The notes beneath the pieces were generated by a model. It worked only from the letters and a program-made list of their open reading frames with translations. It was not told the DNA's origin and did no database searches. Source: Ashinkailepas kermadecensis (Eukaryota > Arthropoda > Thecostraca > Neolepadidae). From it: a stretch of DNA of 64,000 nt. A program made the translations under genes and the position numbers. Where the stretch lies: contig JAOTOM010002257.1 in the NCBI GenBank assembly GCA_034440615.1, positions 32,417 to 96,416 of the forward strand, in the 5' to 3' direction. Numbering within the stretch: position 1 is the stretch's first letter; each line of letters begins with the position of its first letter. Shown piece after piece: positions 1 to 8,663 of this stretch.

Positions 1-89
1 AGGCTTCGATTGGCTAACGCTACAAACTTCCACATACCTTAATGAGATGGTCCCGGCTTATCTAACCACAGATGAATAAAACACACAAC

Positions 90-443
90 TTACCACGGTT
101 CCAGGCGGGTTCCGTCGAGAAAATTTCCTTTGTAGTCGCTTGTGACGAACCCACACCTCTTCTCCTTCCTTCTGGCGACACGAAACGTCTCGGTGCACTC
201 CCACCGATGCCTACTCTCCTGCAACCTGCAGGCCTTGGAACACTTAGAGCAGACAACTACGGCAGGAAGAACTCCGTGGCGTCTAAGGAAGTCTAAGCTC
301 GCTTGGTTGTCCTTATAACAAAGTTTGATTATATCATATGGCACTGGATCACAACCTACACACACCAAAGCCATTTTCAAACTGATGACCTCAAAGTGAC
401 CCCCTGTGACCCCGGTCTCGTCTATCCCCACGACTTCCAACAA
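90..443 (-). pseudogene. Merlin/ISXO2-like transposase N-terminal fragment
   Basis: An open frame of 117 codons on the minus strand resembles the N-terminal part of IS1595/ISXO2-like (Merlin-type) DDE transposases: a FLRRHGVLP segment, a zinc-ribbon-like CSKCSKACRL stretch, a W-x-C pair (RHRWEC), then a basic segment leading to FLDGTRLEPW. Such proteins normally continue with a hydrophobic segment, and the same frame beyond the stop (bases 89 to about 35) still reads FIHLWLDKPG and then HLIKV. The TAA after EPW therefore looks like a point nonsense change, although the same bases also make a GTAAGT donor. The catalytic DDE region is not in the window. Family assignment rests on pattern memory, so confidence is moderate. 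Confidence 0.42.
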
Positions 444-1315
444 ATAGTATGATAATTCATAATTAAATAGGAAAATCTAACCTAACCTAACCTAACATAA
501 TACAATCTACTCTTATCTAAACTAATATAAACTTATATATTATCATTTCAAAACAAGCGTAATGTTTAACGTGACGGACCCCGAAAAGAAATTTTAAAAA
601 GGGTTTTTTTTCTCCCTCTTTTTTTTCTTCCCCTTTCCACCAAAAAAAAAAAAAATTATTAATAAAAAAAAAAAAAAAAAAACAAAACAAAAAAAAAAAA
701 AAAATAATTTTCAAAACAAGCAGTTTCAAAACAAGCGTAATATTTATCGTGACGTCATCCGTACATCACGCCCGAAAGCCGTGCTCTGCTAGTTTTTTTT
801 CCGGCGTTGCGGTGAAATAATGATGGTGTCAAAGAGGTGGAAATTAAGCATTTTCAATGTGAAAAAGTGTTGAATCAACTGCGTGAAGTGTTGAATGTCC
901 CTTTAATCACGTCTGAGAAGTGCCAGGTGAGGGATGGATAAATTATGCAACAAACAACAGCGGTGTGGCATATATGGCGCATTATAGATATTATCGTTAA
1001 GATTAACCGAGACGTAAGCATTTACGGAGAAAACGAATGATCGCATCTTCCGAATCACGTTAATAAACATAATATTCCGGGACAAAAATCCAAAAATTCC
1101 AAAAACACCCTTTAAGACAAGAATACCAGAATTATTGTGTTTAAAACATTCACAAGACAGGTTTTGCACACATTTTTCCTCCCGAGAGCAAACAAATGAC
1201 TTAGTTAGCTTATATTGTTTTTTTGGAGTTGGAAATTTATATACAAGATATTTTATAATGTACAATAGATATATAATATACAAGATTTTTTTTGGGGGGT
1301 ATTATTCCAGATCTA
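444..1315. repeat. AT-rich repeat stretch with CCTAA tract and homopolymer blocks
   Basis: No gene is visible. Bases 478-500 carry consecutive CCTAA units and a core seen again in other foldback elements of this window. Bases 590-705 are long T and A runs broken by short C runs, which may be poorly resolved assembly sequence. Bases 840-990 recur in inverse orientation around 13140-13230. Bases 1020-1110 contain the ATGATCGCATCTTCCG type core shared with several elements. Confidence 0.6.
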
Positions 1316-1990
1316 GGTAAAATGCGATTTTTGGGAAATTTGTTTTTGAATACAGGGTATTTTAATGTAAAAATCATGATGCGGCCACTCATTTTCTCCG
1401 CAAATAATTATTTTTCAGTTGGCAAACAAATACACAACCATAATCTTCACTGCAAACATAGCACATCGCGTATAATTATCCGTACCTGGTGTGTCACAGA
1501 CGTGGTAAAGAAGACATTCAACACTTTATGCACTCGATTTAATACTCTTTGTCATCGAAAACCTTATGTTTCTGCCTTAATTCGACATTATCTCCAAGAA
1601 TGAATACTCGCAACATGCGCCAGCAACCGTCGATAAGGGCCGGAAATTTCTTGCGATGCTGTATTATTCTATTTTCAATATATTTGATGACACATGGTGG
1701 AAAAATTTGTTTCTGACAATTCTGGTTTTCCGGTTAGGTTAGGTTAGGTTAGATTATATTATGATGTAATATATTTTATATATTATGCTACGTTATCTTA
1801 GTCTAGGTTAGGTTGGGTTAGGTTTTTTCCCCCCCGACTTAATGCATATGACGTCATCAAATCATTATGACGTCATCAACCGTCGCTGACTTAAAAGTAA
1901 TCATTTGTGGAGAAAATGAGTGGTCGCATCATGATTCTTACGTTAAAATACCCTGTATTAAAAAAAAAATCCAAAAAATCACATTTTACC
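1316..1990. mobile_element. Foldback (long inverted repeat) element
   Basis: Inverted arms of roughly 100 bp start with GGTAAAATG at 1316 and its complement ends at 1990. Both arms contain the CAGGGTATTTTAA and CATGATGC...CCACTCATTTTCTCC blocks. The spacer holds (TTAGG)n at about 1735-1752 and 1806-1822, separated by an AT-rich core. The interior 1370-1690 is closely similar to 63650-64000 at the other end of the window, so it is a dispersed family. No ORF with coding character is present, consistent with a non-autonomous DNA element. Confidence 0.75.
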
Positions 1991-2995
1991 TGTTTCTGGA
2001 AATTTACCTTTTTTTCTTTGTTAAAAGCAGGTTATGTTATTTGGGTTAGGTTTTTAACTTGGATTTAGTATTTAAAATAAAACAAATAGATAGGTCACAT
2101 TTCTTTCTTTCTAATGGTTTTTCTTATAAGGAAGGGTATGCTAAGTTTGTTTAGGTTATGTTGCATATTTGTGTTATTTTTTACATTACTTCTATGCTAT
2201 TACCTAACTGAAAGCCATTTTTTACATTAATTTGCTCTCAAACTGAAAAGTGAGCATTTGCACAGCAAATTAGTGGTCCCATCATCTTAGCCACATTCAT
2301 GAACATTGTATTATAGAGATAATTTCCAAGCATTCATAAAACATTGAAGCACATTTATCATTCGTTGGCTGTAACGATCGCACTATTGGTCCGTACTACC
2401 GACCATAATGACAGCACGCAGTCTGTACCAGTGTATGTAGCAAGTGTACGTATGAACAGTCTCTACCTACTGTTCAGCAGTGAAACTTGCATACTTTCTG
2501 TACGTATGGGTGGTGCCGGCTGGGGTGGAGTGGAGGCCGATTGTGACCTCATTTGACCCTGAAGACCTGGGGTCATGAAATATATACTGCAGTGAGTTCA
2601 ATACAGCTGTAATTCCTCCAAATTGTGTGCTTCTAGTTTCCGATCTTAGGTGCCCAAACTCCCCCCTGGTGAACGTTATGTGAGAGGCATGTTGACCGGG
2701 TATCTTCTGCACTTCCTACGGTAGCGTTGCTTGCACTCAAAATGTAACTGAATGTGGTGCATACAGAACCGGGCTGTTGAAACAAACAACTTGAACTGGA
2801 TATGAATGCAATGCTTTCTTCCAGAGAAAGTTTCACAATGACAATTCCAAATGGTCCAATTGGACATTCATTGCATGAGTGGGCTTTAATTAAGTATTTC
2901 CCTCTTTACTTTCATGGGCAAATATTATTACATCAAGCAACTCATGATAGTGTAAAGTAATCTAAAGTGCACCATTAACTAACAGCCCTGACCTC
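1991..2995. other. No gene seen
   Basis: AT-rich sequence. Bases 2255-2340 are a diverged copy of the repeat core (TTAGTGGTCCCATCATCTT, then ATTCATGAACATTG). Nothing else recognisable. Confidence 0.5.
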
Positions 2996-3004
2996 TAACG
3001 ATTG

Positions 3005-3108
3005 TGTGATCGGTAAAAAGTGACAGCACCAAGATTCGAACCCGTAACCACCCGTACGGAAAGCGGACGCCTTAACCAACTGTGCCAATAGTCAGCATAG
3101 CCCGGGCC
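3005..3108 (-). mobile_element. tRNA-derived SINE head, minus strand
   Basis: Read on the minus strand, an A-box-like TGGCACAGTTGGTTAAGGCG (3068-3087) is followed about 25 bases later by a B-box-like GGTTCGAATCT (3031-3041), the spacing of a tRNA gene internal promoter. The flanking stems do not form a clean acceptor stem, so this is more likely the Pol III head of a SINE than a working tRNA gene. Confidence 0.6.
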
Positions 3109-3309
3109 GGGTACGCGATTTAGAGCATGCTGACTGAGATGTTCATTTCCTCGACGATCTCGACGATCTCAGTCGCATGTTCTTTACACACCACCTTTAT
3201 CATTACATCCTACTTTTGCATTTTAATTTAGGCAATATGTAACAAACACATGTACAAGTGGTGCCTATTGGAGGTAGCAACCATATGTATGGTCACTACA
3301 CTATCACTA

Positions 3310-3782
3310 GAGACTATAGGTGGTTTTACAGCAGCTTTTTGCTCCCAGGTCACATGGTCGGTAATCTTTACCTTTTGGCCAACACATACTGCCAAGGTTA
3401 GTGATTTGTAAAGAGGTGTACAGTGGGGAACAGTGACGTCACAGGAGTCGGGTGTCTGTAAGGATTACCACCTAACCTAGACTAAGATAATGTAGCATAA
3501 TATACAAATTGTATCATAGCATAATATAATCTAACCTAACAGGAAAACCAGAATCCTCCAAAGCAAATTGACCATTGGCACTTGTGATGCAGTGGCATCA
3601 CTTTCCTGACTCCTGTGACGTCACTGTTCCCCACTGTACACCTCTTTACAAATCACCAACCTTGGCAGTATGTGTCGGCCGAAAGGTAAAGATTACCACA
3701 TAGTCTCAGGAACAAGATAGAGGGAGAAGACCTGGCGTAATGATCTGCATAAATTAAAAGCAACCACCAAATATAATTCTCA
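3310..3782. repeat. Dispersed host repeat interrupted by a MITE
   Basis: The flanks of the MITE at 3360-3697 form one repeat that occurs uninterrupted at about 50455-50580: TTTGCTCCCAGGTCAC, then TGGTCTCAGGAACAAGATAG, then CATAAATTAAAAGC. The two copies differ by scattered substitutions. Confidence 0.85.
3360..3697. mobile_element. Foldback MITE, 338 bp, with 8-bp target duplication
   Basis: Terminal inverted repeats of about 100 bp start with GGTAATCTTTACC and end with GGTAAAGATTACC. Both arms contain GTACAGTGGGGAACAGTGACG or its complement. The flanks are ACATGGTC (3352-3359) and ACATAGTC (3698-3705), an 8-bp duplication with one mismatch. The spacer contains CCTAACCTAGACTAAGATAA and CTAACCTAAC. 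The uninterrupted copy at 50.5 kb confirms both ends. Confidence 0.9.
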
Positions 3783-6705
3783 CAGTGAAAAAATCACCAT
3801 TTTGCATGGAGAATTGCAGTTAATGAAAGTTTTAGGTTTTCATCCTTGGTGATGACTTTCATCTTTTTATAAACATGTTACAAACACACATGGTTGTTGT
3901 TGTGATGGAACTAAAGTGCATGTTTGCAATATTTTCATCCTTGTCATTTGTTTTTCAAGCAGGTATCAATAGTCTCACTCTCAGGTGAATATAGAATGAG
4001 CTTTGAGATAAATGCATATCATCACAAAACCTAATGGACCTGTAGTGAAGATGTTCCTGCCTAGGCTGAAAATTATTGTACAATGAACAATATGTGTTTA
4101 TCTTTGTGAAGGTAGGCATGCAGTTCACAGTATATCCTCACAATGTAGAGGATTATATAGCATGATGAACATAAGTGCAGCAATCTATGAATATGCATGA
4201 ATCCATGAAATACATACTCATACCATGCATCTTTTAAAAAACATGTGAAGCTGTAGCATAACCAGAAATTCGGCCAAGCTGACACCCTTAAGGGCTGAAT
4301 CATGACATTGGCCAAACCCAAGTAATTGTCAGCTAATGCAGGGGGGATTTGGGGCAAGGGGGCATCACCAGCCTAGATAGCCTGATTTGAACTAAAATTA
4401 TCCTTTATTCATGCTCTTCAGAAAAACGGGGATCATTTTATTTGAAGAAAGAAATATTGTTTTAAACTCGAGCTTGCATCCTAAGCCATACAAATCATGT
4501 ATTTTCATCAGTGATTTATTCAATCTTGCACAACCCAAGCCGACGGAAAATGGGCTGGCTGGATCCACCCCTGAGCTGAACCACTTAACAGCGTTAAACC
4601 TCATGACTGGGTAGTACCTCAGCACTGATTACAGGCAAAGAATGTAGGTATACAAATCTACATTAATAAATACAGAAATGTCCAAACCTCGATCCTATGG
4701 AGCAACTTACGAGGGCTCAGCTTTGTTTTTCAAAGTCTTATGTGCATCATAATTGTAGGCATGTATTCTGAATAAAATATAATTTATAAAATGTTCCAAT
4801 ATTAATATAAGATTATCTTCCGATGTAAATGGAGAAATAAAGATAGAATTGTTTCTTCATTTATCTTAACCTTACATTTATAAATTTCACAAATACTGCA
4901 AATATTAGCAAACATTGTTTATCAAGAACATGGGATTAACAATTTTATCCTTAGGCTGGCACATTCCAGGAGGATGAAAAACATAAGAAAATGCAGGTGA
5001 ATTTGTGGTTGAATACTGGCGAGTATGATGGACAAATCGAAGATCAAAGCAAATATTTGAACATCTCATCATTTTCTACACATCATAAAAGGACAATAAC
5101 ACTCTGCCACGTACAGTACAAGGATTTATTCATATGTTCATCTGTGGGCTTTTTCGGCCAGTCTGAAGGATGACAAAATCCATGTAAAAGCAGGGCTTGA
5201 TATACAGAAGTGCTACGAATATATCGCACAACCATTGGGATTTTCCAACTCTCCGTTCATTTTAGTGTGTGCAAATTAGCACAAAAATACTTCCAAATGT
5301 CTTCCTTATGTGCCATATATTTTGCAATGCAAGAGCTCCTGACATGTGGATGCTTAGAAAGTATGCTGCAAATGGAGACCAATTCCTTGGTGATATGGCA
5401 AGGGAGTACTATAAGTGCACAAGAATCTAATTTTTGCAAGTTCATTTTCTGATTTGAGCACACAAAATACTCGACATGTGCACATTTCATTGAAAATTAT
5501 GGTGTTTTTCAATCGTCATTTGTCGATAGCTCACTGGCTTTTTCCTTCATCACAGGTAACAACCTGGAAGCCATAATTCTCCCTTGTAGTGAAAATATTT
5601 GATCCTAGTTCTTTTTCATGGCATTCTCTATTTTGTTCCAAGTTCTTTCCAGTATAATAGGCTCCCTGCCATGCAGGTTAAATATACAAATAAATTGTGA
5701 AGTGTGCATTGTGTCATGTGGCACTATGATTTGTCACGAAAGCACAAAACACCACTGCACTGAATTTTGTTTACATTCCATTGTTTTCATAGCCTTGCAT
5801 TCAGCCATATACATGCATACAGTACAGTGGAAGTTCTATATGTACTGCCTTGAGCGGAGTTACCCTTAAACCACCTCATCCTACATTGCACAAATGTGAG
5901 GTACAATGCAGATGATCAATATCTCAATCTACATTGGTGGTATATTAGTGGCATATCTGTGTGTGCTGTTTGAAGGAAAGCATATGCTCGAGGTAGGGTG
6001 AGTGCATTCTAAGGTTTTTCTGCTTTGTTGGGAGGGGGAAGATTCAGAGTTGAATGAGGCTGAAATAGATATTGTAGGGAAGAGACGGTATCGGATCCAA
6101 GGAGGCCGAATTGGTCGCCCCCCCCCCCCAGGCCCAAAGGGGAATGCCACCTCATCTGCTGGAATGCTACCCTTCTAGCCTTCTTGCCACCCTCTACTGT
6201 TGAAGTGCCACCTTTCCGGGAAGTTGGAGTGCACCCCCCCCGCCCTCTGGTCCCTACTTCCCGGGAAGTCAAGTTAGTGCCACCCCAGCACATCTTTTGC
6301 TGCCACCACCCCCACAGCCCAGCGACACACACCCTGCAAATTCCTGTATCCGACCCTGTTTGAGACTGCATTATGTGATGCTGAATATTCCTACAGGGTG
6401 TATAAAATGTTGCAAGGTGTGGACAGGCCAGGAATTATGGATCCAGCACCCAATTATATTGGCATGAGGACAAGTTTAAAAGAAACTATGAATTTACAAA
6501 TGCTGTATAAATATCAAGAAATAATTAAAAGAAGTAGCAAAATAAATATGAAAGATAATGCAACTATGAGCCACAGGGGCTAATGGCATAGGAACAGAGC
6601 AGTTTCCCCCCCCCCCCCCGCTTTGAAGCTGGTGGGCATTACCTGCCATCTTTTCATGGTCTGAGCACCCAGATCTCCCCCCCCCCCCGCCAGTAGAAAA
6701 CATTT
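3783..6705. other. No gene seen
   Basis: AT-rich single-copy-like sequence. Long open frames here lack family resemblance, splice context or codon bias. Runs of C at about 6120-6130, 6605-6620 and 6676-6688 are noted. Confidence 0.5.
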
Positions 6706-6718
6706 CAGTCTCAGAGCA

Positions 6719-6881
6719 GGGGACGAGTGGTCTAGGGGTAAGATGCTCGTCTCACAATCGAAAGGTTGTGGGTTCGAGTCTCACCTGTCGCTACTCTTCG
6801 CCCGCGACCAATCGGCGTGAGAGATTGGCGACGCTACATGACTCAACGGTCGACGTGTCGTAAAACCAATAACCAACCAAC
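6719..6881 (+). mobile_element. tRNA-derived SINE, copy 1, with perfect target duplication
   Basis: The 5' part looks like a tRNA: A-box region GTGGTCTAGGGGTAAGATGC, an anticodon-like TCTCACAATCGAAAGG segment resembling tRNA-Val(CAC), and B box GGTTCGAGTCTC. A tRNA-unrelated body follows and the element ends in an (AACC)n-type tail. It is flanked by identical 13-bp duplications (CAGTCTCAGAGCA at 6706-6718 and 6882-6894), which argues for a young insertion. Confidence 0.92.
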
Positions 6882-7027
6882 CAGTCTCAGAGCACATTCT
6901 GCCAACCTCTCCCCCCCCCCTCCACCAACTAAAAAAATTGTTCCTTATGCCCCTGACAGGGGCCATCTTGGTTACACTTTGTGGACACTAAGAACTAGTT
7001 GTCCACAACATTTGTCAATTAGTTATC

Positions 7028-8140
7028 CATGAAATAATGAAATAAATTATTTTCTCCTTTTAATACCAGTCTATGCTATTTTTATAGACTGCTCTGCATG
7101 CTGACAATGGTGTGTGATAGCTGGTTCCAATGTTAACTACCCTGCTGGTAAAGAAAGACTGTCTTGTGTTTATCCTGCTATGGTTAACTTTGATTTTGAA
7201 TCGATGGTCTCTAATTGTATCATTTGTATTCTCCTAGAGATGTATCTGTTGCTGACCATGAATAAATTGAAATACCTTGATGAGACCTTCTCCCCTTATT
7301 TTTCGGTATCCAAGTGGAAGCACATTCATATCTTTTTCAATCTTATCCCGTATGCTAGGTTGCTCAAATTACTAACCCTCTTTTGCACTTTCTCTAAATA
7401 TTACCAACTTTTTTTCATAGCTATAGGGGATCAAGCTCCAGTATTTAAAATGTGGCCTGACATACAACCAGTAAAGTTCCTGATAAATTTCCACTTTTGT
7501 ATGATGCATTCCCATTTATTGCTACAAGCGTTCAAGTGTTTTGTCATTGCTTCTTTTGTATGTTGTCCACAATTTGTGGACACAATATGTCAACAATTTT
7601 GTGTTCAAGTATGGATTCCTGATATGTTGTCTACCTACATGCATTATTTGACATTTATCAAAGCTAAATTTAATTTGGCACTTTTTATACCTTTTCAATA
7701 CTATTTACAAATATTGCGACCAATATTGGTTCCAGTACTGACCCTTGCAGTACTTCACTAAGAGCATCTTGTCATGAAATCTGCATGCCACTTAGCACCA
7801 CTCTCTACTGTCTATCTGAAAGCCTAGCTCAACCTGATTTTCATATCAGGATTAAATCAATATGATGTCTTATCACACTGGTCTGTAGCAAAATCCAAAA
7901 AGTTCAAGATATTTGTCAGCGAGATCGATCTTTTCTAAACACATGCTGGTTGTCTCGAATCAATATGTTTCCTTCCAGAAAACCAACCATTATATCCTTA
8001 ATAAATGATTTAAGCATCGTATAGCCTAAGGATGCTGGTCTTGCTGGTCTATAATTTTCAACTTTCCCCTTTTCGCCTTATTTGAAAATAGGAACTACAT
8101 TTGCCTGCTTCCAATCTCCTGCAATTTCATCTCGTGAGGG
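7028..8140 (-). pseudogene. CR1-like LINE reverse transcriptase relic, antisense
   Basis: Minus-strand translation in shifting frames gives recognisable parts of a CR1/L2-type ORF2 in order. First EIAGDWKQANVVPIFK and ENYRPA (reverse transcriptase start), then DNQHVFRK with LTNILNFLDFATDQ, then GSVLEPILVAIFVN (normally GSVLGP), and finally the C-terminal block with KVFQFIHG, RDHRFKIK and FFTSRVVN. Several frameshifts and stops separate these blocks, and the YADD-type catalytic motif was not located. The plus-strand open frame of 215 codons at 7114-7761 is a shadow of this relic. The endonuclease domain is missing, as in 5'-truncated copies. Confidence 0.75.
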
Positions 8141-8663
8141 TGACGTACAAAATATGATACGAAGTGAAATCGCTGGCTCTTTCAGCTTTCAGTCATGGAC
8201 ATGGCATGAAATCGCAAGTCACGGCTTAGTCAGGGCACAGCATTTAGCAGACCCGGCATGGCAGCCGCTTCAAGCTATTTATATTATAGAAATGCAGCTG
8301 TTTGCATTATATAACTTCATTCAAAATGGTGTGGTCCCCGCATGGTCCCGACTAGACACTGCCTCAATCACGCCGTGATCTAGTAGAGGTCGCGGCGCCT
8401 TGCCCGCGGAATTAACTGCAAATAATTTGTCGCACCTCTACCACTGACCCACACTAATCTGTATCCGTTCTTTGACAGTAACGCCACTGCTGCCCCAATC
8501 CTGTGTGCCGGGATCCTGCCATCCTGGTTTGGTCTGGCCGCATCGTCCGTCCATCACCGACATCAGACCTTCCTGCCATCCTTCTGAGGTTGTTTTTTTC
8601 ACCTACGTCCTGTCCTGTGTTCTTACGTCGTTGACTTGCTGCTTGGATCCGTGGGTATCAGGC
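8141..8663. other. No gene seen
   Basis: GC content rises toward the following hAT-like gene. This could contain its promoter or leader, but no TATA box, splice site or terminal repeat was identified with confidence. Confidence 0.4.

Noticed and set aside
7114..7761. 215-codon plus-strand open frame
   Set aside because: It is antisense to a recognisable CR1-like reverse transcriptase relic and has no domain of its own.
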